The notes beneath the pieces were generated by a model. The model searched no databases. It was not told the DNA's origin and saw only the letters and a list, made by a program, of their open reading frames with translations. From Phoebastria nigripes (lineage: Eukaryota > Chordata > Aves > Procellariiformes > Diomedeidae): a stretch of 64,000 nucleotides of DNA. Below are positions 37,101-50,250 of the stretch, piece by piece. Location of the stretch: positions 355,778-419,777 of the forward strand of contig JAYKAV010003110.1 of assembly GCA_035582835.1 (NCBI GenBank), written 5' to 3'. Position 1 is the first letter of the stretch. Each line of letters starts with the position of its first letter. Both the position numbers and the translations under genes were made by a program.

Positions 37101-40100
37101 TCATTACAATGAGCAATTTTGTCATCCTTCGTGCTCATGCTTCAATCTCAGAGTGAGAGACTGCTCTGTTCATTACGAACTATGGCCTCCCCCAGCCCTT
37201 TAATAAGAGAGCTAAACAGTCAGTATGGGTTTTAGGATGTCTTCTTGCTGGAAGTTAATTTATAGTACTGGGTAAGAGGAGTCATAATGTTCTACATATT
37301 AGTGTTTGGTTAATGTATTTTTGGAGGCCAGGATATTGAATTATAGGCAGTGCTAGAATTTGAAGAGAATGGATGTAGAGGGGAAATACATATTCGATTT
37401 GACAGACTTACTGTTATCAATACTATTTCAAGAATTTCTCAGCTGACCAAGTTTCCTATTGGCTCAGTGTGACTCAGTTTCTCACAAAACTCTTGATGAA
37501 GTGCTGAAAAAGTCTTTGTGAAAAGACCTCAATATTTAAGAGTGTGATAAAAAGATTATTTAAAAATACCAGTACTCCTTCCATTTTACTCAAACTTGCC
37601 AGTTTTTTTATGCCAGGATTGGCTGATATCCTACTGTGGCTTGTCAAGAAAGAGAAAACAGTTGAAGTTTTTGCTTTTTCTACAGCTTAATGGTTTTCCT
37701 GTTTTGGTAGAAGATGGCCTGCATAGAAATATATTGTACAGTTGAAATGTGTTGAAAATATAAAAGCTACAGAATCCCCTAAGAGTGTAGACATTCGAGG
37801 TGTATGGCAGGGGTGTTTCTTGTTATCAGTTCCAGACCAGAAATCACAGTTTTGTGGTCAGGGCTGCTGCAAGTGTTTTTCTTTCCAAGATTGTCATACA
37901 GTAACGCTGTCTTTAGCTTACCAGAGTTAGTCAGTCCCTCATTGTCCATGGGCATTTTATATTACCTGTGCAAGAGGTGGAGACTTAGTCCAGCTACCTC
38001 TGCTAGGCAGAGTGAGTCAGGCTCTGGCAGGGCTATTAGCTCAAGTGTGACACCATGAGAGTACAGTTACTGTATTTCCAGGGTCACATACAGTCTAGCA
38101 GCAGTACAGCTGCTTCATCGCAGAGGAAAGCTTGTGAGCAAAGCTAGGTCTCTGCAGACCCTGCTCAGTTGTTCCAAGAAGAATATGGAAATATGAACAC
38201 TTGCAATTTGATGTGCTGCTTACCTTTCCTTCTTCCCTGTCTATACTTCAGAATGCCACAATCCAGGGATCCTATGCCATTTCTTGTGAATCTTACTATC
38301 TGAGGAAGATGAAAGATTTGACTTTGCGTAAATTCAGGATTCAATTCGAGGCTAAATTGATGATGACTATTTTTGCAGGAAATAAAAATATTTACAAGTG
38401 AATAAAATACACAAATATGCATTTGAAGCTTGAAGCCACTTAGGTTCATTAACTTCCACACAGACAAGTTCAGCTATTGAATTTCAAAGGGTTAGTTTAC
38501 AAGCCCAGGCATGGCAACAACCTTTCTTTTTCTCATTGTGCCTGCACAGTAGTAAGAGTTACACTCATCACTGAAAGCTACAGTCAGGACAAAGATAATT
38601 TATAACTTATCTCCGTATAGCTAGGAAATAAAATGGCATATAAAGAAATGCAAGGCTGTTCATAGATAAAACCATTCTTTTCTCTGTAGGCATAGGAAAC
38701 AATTTATCTCAACCAAAAACACAGGTCATGCTGTCTTGCTTTCTTAAAGATGTGAACAACACTGACTATGAAGTGCTTTATAAATCAAGGATCTTATTCC
38801 AGTTAGCAACATGTAATAAATATATTTGCCTATATGTACATATGTGCATAAATAAATGAATAAATATTTAAATAAGCACTGCTTATTTCCTGCTTCTTTC
38901 AAGGCACTTCAGTCCTGCTGTGTAGTGCACGAGTACTCTCTCAAGCAGCATCAACATCTTAACAGCCATTAAGTCTGTCAGTGCTTTACACTGGAAAGTT
39001 CTCTTGTAAAGCTAAAACCAGCACTATTAGGAGAATTATCCTGCCAGAGCACAAGCTGACTTCTCAGAACTGTAGCATTGGAATATGCTATATATGAATA
39101 TGCTGTTGGAATATACTCTACAGTCTCGTAACGTTTCTAAATTACAATTACAGTGTATTTAAGTAGTTCTATCTATAATATTATGTCTAATTTTAAAATT
39201 AAATATTTAGTTCTAAATACAGTATTAAAATGCTAACGTCTGGCACTCTCAATTTTATAAGCAGCCAGAACAAGCATCTATTATTGATGACATTGAATTT
39301 TAGGTTCCTTAGAGCCAATTTAATTGGAAAGAAGTGCTTCATTGTGTCTACTGGATATGGCAATTTTTACTAGATTATGTTAGAAGTATTTGTGATTAAA
39401 GTACTGTAGATATGGTATAAAATCTGAGTTTTGGTCATTTGCCATTTATACAGTATCCTCTTTACATCTAAATCAAAAAATCAAGGATATTATGGACACG
39501 ATTTTGTTTGAAAAGAAGATACCATACACAAACCTTTAAATATACATCTGTATTAACCAAGAGCCACCTGTGGGATGACAGTGAGATTTGGAAATAATCA
39601 GATAGTACAAACTACTAGATAATGTATGTTAATTGTTTTTATATGCAAAGTCTCATGTAAGCATTTTGATCCTTGCCAAAAGCTAATTAAAGCAGTTTGA
39701 ATGGTTCAGTTAGCTTTGGATGTCATGCCAGTCGCATAATTCCAGGTTTCCAATTTAGTCTCCATTATATTCCTTCTCAAAAAAGCCTGCAAAAAAACTA
39801 CTGTATTCTTCCTTCTGTGGACATAAATTAGGTTTTTTGTTTAGTTTTGTCTTTATTACATTTGAGGCCAAAAAACACAGGAACATTCTCTGTGACCTAC
39901 GTTGTACCTATCACATACTAATTAGGAATGATTTCTAACATATTGTCTAATTAGGAATCATAATATGGGGTTTGATTTGCCTGCTAGAAGAGCTCTTTCC
40001 ATAAGTAAATAAAGAAATTCCATGTGCACTTTCTGAAGTGAAATTAGAATAAAAATCTTGTACATTTTAGATCTCTTTAAGATTCAATCTTCTAACTTTT

Positions 40101-43100
40101 TAAAAGTTTTCTAAAATTTGCTCTTTTATTTCTTCATTCACTTAAGACTTTAAGTTTGTAAAATATCTTTCTACCAATCTTTCAAATTGTTCTTCCTGGA
40201 NATAGCAAACTTAAGTGTGGTTTTTCGTTTGTTGGGGTTTTTTTAACTAGCACTGATATATATTCTAACCCTGACTTTTACAAGAGAGTGAGTGATACTC
40301 AGTGTGGAACAGACCTCCTGGGACACTGGGTAGGTGGTAGCTGTTTCAGACTACTGAAGTGCCTCCACATGCTTGGAGTGCTTTGTAATTGTAACTAACT
40401 CATTGGAGGATCTACAAGAGCTTTCCAGCTGACTTGAACATTTGTCGTTCTGGAGAGAGGGCAGGAAGGTCACGAACAGCAAGCAACATGCAAGATAGAA
40501 TATAAGGCTTCTTTTCCATGTTTCTGAACCAAGCAAAAAAATCTCAGTGATCCCCATAAGGGTTCATGGATTAAATGTTAGCTTTCATTGAACAACATAA
40601 AAGGGAACAACAGTGCTAATAAAGCAAAGTCTGCTAATAAAGAACAAGAGGGTTTGTGTCCTTTTTGCTGTCCTCAACAATGACTGATGGAAAGTAACTT
40701 CAGAAACATGTCACAGAAGCTCTTGAAGGCTTAGCTGCACTGATATAAAACAGCCACTTATCTTGAAAACTTCCTATCATGCTATCAATTTTCATTATAG
40801 AAAACTTGGCACAGGTGGTAGTTCTTCACTTCTGACCTCTTCCAGAAAAGAAAGGAGAGCACGGTCACCATATTGAGCATTTGACATGAGAGTAAAGAAT
40901 CTCACCATCCTTCATCAAATTCTGTTATAGCCACTAAGCTTTAGTCAAAGAGAGTGAGTGAGGTTAGCATTCTTTGGCTTAAGCAAGTCAAAACATTTTA
41001 AAATTTTTCTCTTGTGTTCTGCATGTCTATGCAGAAGGACTGAATTCTTCTCCTGTGTGAACTTGCAGTTCCTTTTATTTATTTATTTTGATGTCTTCTT
41101 ACATTTCAGTAGTTCGTTGCTGCCTAAAATACTTTGTGCTATTTATGTATGGTTACACTTTGTTTGTTACTTAAAACTTCATTATTTCAAGAATGAGACT
41201 TCTTTTTCTCCAATAAATTTTTCTCTTTCATCTAAACTCTTCTCTTTAGGAGCAGCTGATCTCCACCGAAGATCCTAATTAAGTCTACTGAGTTTAATAA
41301 GAACAAGAGTCTTTCTGAAGAAGTCTATAAACTGAAAAATCTTTTAAGAGAAATGCACCTACTTTCTTGTATAAACAATAAAAAGAGATCGGCTCATCAG
41401 AAAACAGGGCTCAGACAATGAAGATCCTACAGCCCTGCAGAAGGCTTAAAGAATTCTTGAAATTTTCTTGTTCCATGTCAAGAGTAATTCCAAATCTTCT
41501 TCAAACTAAAAATGAGGAGAGAACAAGAGTGGGACATATTCAAAGCTGAGCTGTCAGAGTAATAGTTTGGCTGCATAAAGCTTTGAAAACTCACTATTTT
41601 CAAAAGGATAACCATTTTGCTGGAAAATTACTGAACTGTTGGTGCATTAGCATGGAATTCTGCTAGTTACTTTATATCGTTGATCAAATTATGAAAGTTC
41701 TGATCAAATAGTAAGAGTGGTCTTCTGCTTCTTCATGTAGCTGACATGATTGTTTATCACATTCAATTTTTGTATGTCTTGCATGAAACGATAGTAGAGG
41801 TTTCCTCATAGCCAGTTAACTACTCTCTATGTTGAGGTCAAAAACTGCCTAGTCCTGGCCAGGCTACCAAGAACTGCTTGTTTTAGCTACAGCAGAGTGT
41901 ATATGTTCACCGTGAGTAAAACGTCCTTCCATTTGCATCCTCAATTTTCATTTGCATGTGGTAATTTGAACTGGTTAGAAATGCCTTTAACTTCCATTTA
42001 GTATATATGGCTTGCAGAATGCAAGAAAGTGCTGAGTAAAGAGATCCAATCGTCCAATGAACAGGCATTTGAAAAATGCTTATTGTTTTTCAAAACTTGC
42101 CTCTACTAGGCAATGGCTTGACTAGGTTTTCATATGGGTTTGGGTTTTGGTATTTTTCCTTTTTTTTCAGAAGTAGCTAGAATCAAAACCTGCTACTGTA
42201 TTGCACAGTTCAGTACCATCTATCTTCTTGCATGAAAAACTGCTCTAGAGTACCTGTGCAACACTGTCTTCCAGGGTGCAGTATAAAACCAGATTTCAGT
42301 GAGCATAAATATGACTTTTTCTATCAAGTTTTAAATTGTTTTACACACTATTTTTTAAAATTTAGAAAGTTAAGCCTTTATACAAATCAGTATGGTTAAC
42401 ATGCTTAAAGTAAGATAAATGAAAAGGTTTATGGTTACTCATTGAAGAAATGTTGTACAGTGATAACTTTAATGGGCAAAGTCTCTGAACATTGTGGGCT
42501 TGGCTGATTATGGGGTATACAAGAATATATTTCTTATCCTGAAGGTTTCAAAGGGTTTTCAGTTCGTAACTTTAGGCACATTATACAGTGGAACCAGTAG
42601 AAGTTCAGGAATATGAAAGCAACATTGAGCTGCAGATGTCACATCACTTCCCACACCAAATTAGTTGCCATCTTCAGTTCATACATGTGGTTTCTTACAC
42701 AAATGAAATTCATGCATCAATTTTAGTGGTGTCAGGAATATCCCAGAAACGGCTAGCCCAGATTTGTTTACACAATACTCTTTCAGTACAGTTCTGAGGT
42801 GCCTNGTTTTACTGCCATAACTTCTCGTGTGGTTCTCCAGTTCCATCCCATCCCAGGCTTTACGGTAGAGTGTTTTTGTGCATCAGCTATCTGAAGCTTC
42901 TTGGGTGGACTAAATACTTCCTTGCATTTAAGAATCTGGCCTGCAGTGAATGCTGTGACCAGAAAGTCTTTTTCCATTAAAGTACTGATTAAACTTAGTT
43001 TGAAAGCAGTCTGTCTTCTCTGCAGCCATCCCATCCTGCAGAAAAGATACAGGCTGGCCTAGGTTTGTAAGGCACTGCAGCTGGTCCTGGAAGTGTGCTG

Positions 43101-46100
43101 GAATAGCTTCCAGCAGCAACTGCCCTGCTCCTGGACAAAAAGATCCTTTTGCTTCTTCCCCGTATGTTTGATCCTTTGGCCCCAACAATGGCCCATATAG
43201 CAAAACAAATGCAAGTTACTGGAATCCTGGGATAGGAGCTTCACAATTAACATTTCAGGCATTGTAACTTAACAGCCTGAAGTGCTTAGCGAGTGATATC
43301 GTATCTTACTCCCTTCTTCCTTTCTTCTTGCTCATTTTCCTTGCAGATTGATAGTCAACCAATATACTTGCACAAGAAACATCCTAATAAAACACGTCAC
43401 ATAAACTACTAATAAATTATTACAGAGCAGCTCTGTGTCTGTTACAATCCCAGACAAACCATTACTGTTTTAGCAACTCCGGCAAAGAACTGGTGATTTG
43501 ACATCTATTTCACATTATTTTGAAGTACAGGGATATAAGAATGTAACTCACTGATTCCTGAGATAACAGAATACAGTACAAACATGCCTACTTAGAGTTC
43601 ACTAGACTGGATATTTATTTTCAAAACTTTTTTGAGAATTTTGTAATAGCAATATTTGCACAATAGAAAGTGGATCATCTTTTCTTGCAAGTGTGTCAAG
43701 ACAGCTAGGCTCCTGTAACACCTGAAAATTGAAGAAATCTGTTTGAAAACAGGGCTCTCTTAAAGAAAAAGAAAAAAAAGAAAAAAAGCAAAGTATTTTT
43801 CTACAGGGAAAACACTTCTGTCAAATTAACAGCTTTCCCATATTCCAACAAGTTTCTGGGAATTTTAGAAAAAGGTAAAATGAAGATTACTTACTGGAAT
43901 TTTGCAATGGTGAAAATGTCACTCACTTATAATAGAGTAAACTTATCAAAATAAAAACCAAGCTGGGAAAGAGAAAAGGATGCAGAAAAGGATGGTGCAC
44001 CAGAAAAAGTTACTATCAGTAGTATGTGTGTTATCATGAGGGAAGAGCAGAGAAGCTTTCTTTGAGGACCAACATGTTTCCAAGCTGTTGGTGTCAGCGG
44101 AAGGCAGGGTCAGTGATCTTCGAGCCCTCCTGGCAGCTGTTTTCCTGCTGCGCTTTGCATTCTTCACCCCGTAAAATGTATTCATTTCCCCTAGCCACTG
44201 AATGCCACAGCGATACCAGCTACAGTACTCCAGCACTTCAGCTCACTTTCTGACAAACTTGTGACTCGCAGTGAGTCTAGAGCTTTCCATGGCAGCTGAT
44301 TTTGCTTAGTCAAACTCTGGATTTTTCATGTATAGTTATTTTCTTTGACTTAATCGTTTACTTAAAAACAGCTGCGAAAAACATGTGAATAGCATTTGCT
44401 CTTAAGGTTTCATCAATAATCCAAAATAGAAAAGAACAATTTAATCCTTACTATAACACTGTTTGGATGTACATGCAGGTAGAGATGAAAAACTATTTCT
44501 CTTTGAGAAGTCAGAGTGCATTTTAAAGGAAAAATACCTTTCTGAAAGCTGCAAATCTTTATTTCTTTAGCAATAAAACCCCCTCTCTCTTGTGCTCTTC
44601 CTCTATATATAAGCATAAAAGGGCAGTGCAGAGAATTAGTTTAATTCATAATTTTCAAGTACCTTTAAAAAAAAGGAATCTGAAAATTCTTTGGCAGATA
44701 TTCTGATTTTTTTCTGAAGAGAAGAATTTGTACATTCTGATTGGAATCTTTCTCTTCTGATGAATTAAAATGCACTTAAAAGGAAAGACCAAATAGATAG
44801 ACATTTTCTTAAATCATACATTTTGTTTTGCATGTACAGTAGTCATAAGACTCAATGGCAGTCTGTTTTTCCTACTGAGGTTTTACTGCGAGATCAAAGA
44901 ACAGAAATCTGCAGTATAGCTTCTCTGTCACTGATATTAACTCTAAAGCAACATATTGCAACCTTTCATCTTTCAGTAGTTTCATGTACATCTTAACAGA
45001 ATTTATTGAAGAGCAGAGAAAAAAATATTTTTTAAAGTCAACATCAAAGCTTAGTTTTCATTGACTCTTGAGGGTTTGTTTATGCACTTTTTCTTTGTCT
45101 GCTGCAGTGTTTGCAGTTCAGGCTATTTTAGTTGATGTGGAGGTCTATGAGCAGGCTGATGGATTCAGCAGCTGCAAATTACAGGATCAGCTGTCTGGAA
45201 GACTGAGTGAAGTGGGCAGTTGGCAGCCAAATGGGTACAACCCCTGTAGCCTAAGAAATTCCACAGTCAGTGCTACAGGATAGCCCATGAGAGGATGACA
45301 AAATCTTCACCTTAACACCACTATGAAACTGTGTAAAAATAAAGATGCCTAGTGGATGTGTGAGATTAATGATTACAAAAAGTTGTTTTGGAAATGGTGC
45401 TTTCTAAAAATCAGGCTATAATTGCTTCTGATATGAAACTTTGTACTGATAAAATGGGGAAGGATTTCCATGCTTATATTTGTAGGCTGTATATTATTGC
45501 CATTGACCTGGAACTATGCACATTTAGAAATAGATGCCAATATATAAATGCTGTTTTCTTATTACTTAAAAGTACATGGTTTGTTTTATCTACCTGCCAC
45601 TTCTGGTAAGAGCAACTGGCACTCATGACAGCGTTTAGGTACTATCTTGTGATACTGCTGTCCTTTACTTATAAATACAAAGTGTAAAAAGGGCACATGA
45701 CAATGTACTGCTGGTTTTGCTCTATCTAATGCTAAATGACCTACAAGGAGTTAGGAAGAATGAGGACAATGAGGCCATGTTGTAGCAGGTCTTGATACTG
45801 AGCCTCAGTAAAATCGGGAATTTACATAACATGACATTTTTGTGCTGTATTTGAACTGCATTAATTATTACAGAAAATTATTAAATTCACAGCTGTGCTA
45901 GATATAATTATTTCATTTTGCTGAATTATATGTAAATCTAGACATCAGGTACAGTAGTAAGAAAATGTTGTACTAGGTAATGCCAACTGGATTTGACATT
46001 ATATTGTTTCCTCTCAATATGCTGTTTTGTGCCAGGCAAGTGTGAAGAAAAGATGCAAGTAAATAGGCTGAAGCTTTCTTAATGCTCTTCTGCTGAGGAC

Positions 46101-49100
46101 TAATCAGCATTAACTTATATGGCAAAAGCGATCATTTCTTCACAATCGTGTTCTCTTGGTAAAGGGCTGGCATTAGCCTTTACACAGCTATTCTTCTGTC
46201 CTTTGCACAGCCTTCACCTTCCCATCATCATATGACAGTTAAAAAACGAGGAAAGGGGATATCAATAGGGGCCTAAATTCTTTTTTCCAAACTTTATGTA
46301 AGATGGACTTCCCACAAAGCCAGGTATAATACGTTTTATCCAGGAACCTGGCCTGTGGTGAAATGAAATCCAGTTCTTTTGACAATGGCTACAGACTCAG
46401 CTGAAACGGAAGTCACCCACCAGAACAATGTTATGTGATGTAGGAATGTCAACTTCTGGCTCCTAAGATTTTTTTCAAGAAATACCCAGTAGACTGATAT
46501 ATATGACCATGTGCCATACATGCAGAGTCTGACATATCGGGGACTGCTGATCAACTACTAGCTATCACACAAGCGGTTAGTACATGTTTAGTAAGATTGT
46601 TGCATTGACCCTACCGCTCTGTAAGCACACAGTGAATCCAGCCTACTCTTGTCTGTCTTCAGACTTAGAGTGCATCTGCAGGTGGACTGCACAGCATATA
46701 TGTAATATTGAACTGGACATATTGAACTTGCGCATGCATTGTAGACATTTGTCCAGGGCTTCTGGACGTTGAATAGCTGGAACTATTAATAGGGGAGTTA
46801 AATCACTTTAAATCTATGTTGCAAATTAAATCAGACTTCCTGAACGGTTCAATCAGATTTTCATCTAATAGGAAGAGAAGAAAAAAAAAAACCCAAAACA
46901 AACCAACATCCCTAAAGATCACATCATGTGAACATACTTATCAGCAAAGGAAAAAATCCTTTCTATTCTCCCATGAAAGTAAAGACGAGACTACAGTGAA
47001 TGCTATACTAATTCTAGGCCAGAAGGGAGAGGGAGCTGATGATAAAGTCAGAAAATGGAGCTCAGAGTTTATATATTATGAAAAGGTATGTAGGGACTTG
47101 ATTTCCTTCCTGGCTCATTCAGCCACTCAGAAAATAGCTTCCTGTCTTTTGGCCACCCACTCTTTCTAAAACCTAAATCCTTTAAGAGCTGGTACTTTGT
47201 CTCTGACTGAGATGGTAGTCTTATATGTTAAGATCAGACTATGTGACCTTTACTTGGATATGGATGAGGTCGGCCTTAGGTTCTCTCCGTGTTACTGAAA
47301 CTGTCAAGAGCAGTTAATTATCTTGTTAGTACATAAAGCACTTTGCTGCTATGCTTGCAGTAGTCTGTAAGTACTTCAGACTTTGCTTTTTGAGGAAAAT
47401 GAGCAACTTATAACAAGCCATGTAAAAATTAACAGCATATGTCCTTGAATATGTGCTTCTTTCAAACTTCTAGTGGTGCTGGGATTTGCATTTCGGTACA
47501 AAATTTTCTGTGTTCTTGTGGAAAGTTTGTCTACTTCAGAAATTTGAGATGCTTTGGTAGCTAGCGTAATGGTAGCTCAAGAGAAAACTTGTTTGAAGTG
47601 TGGGTCTGAACTCTTGATTTAGAGTATTATCTAGATTCGTTAGCCAATATTTTCAGTACGTTATTTAACAATTGTCAGGAGACACTTGTTCATTGTTAAT
47701 ACTTTCTTCTTATAGCTTTGTGGTTTCAACCTTTCTGAGAATTCTTATGGCAGTTGAATTCAGCATGTAACTGTGTGTGTGAAGCTGGAAAATAATGAAA
47801 ACTTGTTTTGCAAGTTGGCACAAACTTAAGCTCATTCACATGCGTAGTCTAACTGAAGATATATTAAGTATCTTTCTATAGATTGAGTCTAATTTACAAA
47901 GTTACAGTTACTGGGCAACAACCTATTTTTTAATCCCTGAAATTAAAATTAAACTGCTTTATGGCCAAGAGGAAAAAGACATGAACAACATTGGAGAAGT
48001 GAATGTAAATTCAGTCAAACTAATTCACGAAAAATATTCTTTAAAACATTTGAAACAACATAGAAATACAGCTGTGCTTTTCAGTCAAGTTTCAGTTGTA
48101 GTTGGATAAATAGATAATAATAACCTTTTCCAAAGCTTGGAAAAGATTTTGCTGAGAGTTTTAGCTTTGTCTGCGTGTCTGTAGAATTAGATTAGCACAC
48201 TAATCTGGTAACTAGAGCGTCCATTTGCTCACCTGGAAGTGTGTGGATATTTGAAGCCCTGAGCACTTGCAGCCCTACATGTTGCCAGGCGAGGCTGTCT
48301 GTTTTGTATTTGCAAATATAGATGCTGGTTGTCACAACAAGGGGACTGAGGATAGAGGGGACGAGATACTGCCTTTCTCTCAAGGCAGCCCCAAAACTCT
48401 GCTCATTGAAACGCCAACATTTTGTGCTCATCTCTGGCATTTCTGAGAGCTACTCCTGCAGGGGACTTGATTTAGCTGTCAGTGCTTTATTAAAATGAGT
48501 AACTACTGATAGTACTCAACCATAATAGTTTCTCAAGGGCTAAGAGTGTGCTATCCATTGTACTAAAATTATTTAATGTTATCTAGGGATTTGATTTTGG
48601 TTTAATTTGTTACATACATACAATTACATATTCAATAATTTGGCTTTACTTTCAGACTGAAGATGTCAAATCTGAACTGATAAAAATTAACATAGTGTAT
48701 TATTAATTTAGAAAGAATCAGCTTTACTGATTTTCTTGTTATTCTACTGCTGTACAAAACTACAAGAGTATCATCAGAGACATAAGGTTTCATTGTAATT
48801 GTCCGATAGAATTGTTTCGATAGCAAATTTGAAATGAATCAAAATTATGTTGTTTATTCTCATTTTTATTGATGTTTCATTTTTATTGATGTTATGCATA
48901 TCTACCCTTTACCTGAAAAGGACATTTCTGAAGGTTTGAATTAAAATAATTTCTTTATGTTTTTTTTAAAAGATGTAAGTCTTGGATTTAAAATATGCTA
49001 TTAAGTCACCTTTAAATATATGCCATAGATGTAAGGAAAAAAACTTCTAGGAACCAGTGCTATTTTTTTTTCAGTATTTTAATCACATTTCCTTAATTGT

Positions 49101-49836
49101 TTATAACATGCTTTTTACACATAGTTTTCAAACAGAATTGTTATAAAGCAGTGTTGTTCGCCCAATAGTATATGCCTAAATATTCTTTAGTCTTGTGACT
49201 TATCCTTTCACAAAGAAAATTAAGACTAGATTGTAAAGATTTTACACTGTATGCAGCACAGTTTAGAAATCTGGAACGTTAATTTTTAAATTTGGAGGAT
49301 ACCCATCAAAATCTCAGTTTCATAACCTGGTAACTTCTTTTTTTTTTCTGCTTTCTCAACACAACCGATCACAGCTTCTCTGCTTTCCCTCTTTCTCCTT
49401 TTCCACCCATCTTCTTCTGTTCAATTTTGAATCCAGAACAAGACTATGCGAAAGCACACTCTCATCACAGCAGTCAGCAACAGTCAGAAATAGCTTATCC
49501 GCATTGAGTCTATCCCAGACTTTTGCCCTGCTTGGCTATAGAGGCTAGATTAAAAGTTAAATTCTGTTCAAAAGAATTTTGTTGATGATGGCACAGATCA
49601 GATGCTTTGCATTTTAACTGGGGCAGGGGGGAAGCAGAGAGGGAGACTGCTTGTGGCAATCTTACCACTTTCATTCCTATTGCTGTCTTCTAGGATGTCA
49701 CTTTACAGTGTTAGTTTTCTGCTTCTGATTCATGTGAGTTTGTTGTGCCATCCTTCTTTATTGTACGCTGTCTCTGCACTTACTGAGCAGTCCTGCCAAA
49801 CAGGACAGCTGCTGGTTCAGTTGCTGTAGCATTGCC

Positions 49837-49856
49837 ATAAATAAATAAATAAATAA
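49837..49856. repeat. (ATAA)n tetranucleotide repeat
   Basis: About five units, ending about 140 bp before the second AKAP6 coding exon. Too short to matter for splicing as far as can be seen. Confidence 0.85.
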
Positions 49857-49998
49857 GAACCCTGGATGTATTAATTACATTATCTTTCCTCTCTGAAATA
49901 ATCTATTCTGCATTTAGTAAAAAGTATATGAAAAGTAGAGCTGATCCATGAAAGGACCATGCCTGTAGCTAAATATCTACTTTATTTTTCCATTACAG

Positions 49999-50250
49999 GA
50001 TATTTGTGAAGATATATCTGATCATGTTGAACAAATTCATGCTCTACTAGAGACTGAGTTTTCCCTGAAGCTTCTGTCTTACTCTGTCAATGTCATAGTC
50101 GATATCCATACAGTACAACTACTCTGGCACCAGCTACGTGTTTCTGTTCTGGTTCTGAGAGAGCGTATTCTCCAGGGACTACAAGACGCCAATGGAAACT
50201 ACACTAGGCAGACTGATATTCTGCAAGCATTTTCTGAAGAGACTAAGGAG
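49999..50250 (+). CDS. AKAP6: AKAP6 (mAKAP) second coding exon, residues 109-192
   Basis: The exon is 252 bp (84 codons) between acceptor TTTTTCCATTACAG and donor GTATGG, with phase 0 at both ends. It begins DICEDISDHVEQIHALLE and ends AFSEETKE. The sequence is nearly the same as the mammalian protein as I remember it, so the whole exon is under strong constraint. It is predicted to be mainly alpha-helical, with heptad-like spacing of Leu, Ile and Val (for example VQLLWHQLRVSVLVLRERI), and is probably part of a helical N-terminal bundle. No catalytic motif is expected, since this is a scaffold. Because the exon is symmetrical, skipping it would keep the frame. Confidence 0.95.

Larger units (their letters stand above)
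11207..49998 (+). other. AKAP6: AKAP6 intron between coding exons 1 and 2 (38.8 kb)
   Basis: The ends are fixed by GTAGGATG and TTTTTCCATTACAG. The intron holds a C-tract at 11780, a CR1-like relic near 13.6-13.9 kb, a solo LTR at 17.5-18.1 kb, several simple repeats and one CTCF-like motif at 28.2 kb. The rest (roughly 11.9-13.6, 14-17.5, 18.2-28 and 28.2-49.8 kb) is ordinary AT-rich intron in which I recognise no exon, RNA gene or intact transposon. Open frames there are under about 120 codons and match no family I know. Confidence 0.9.
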
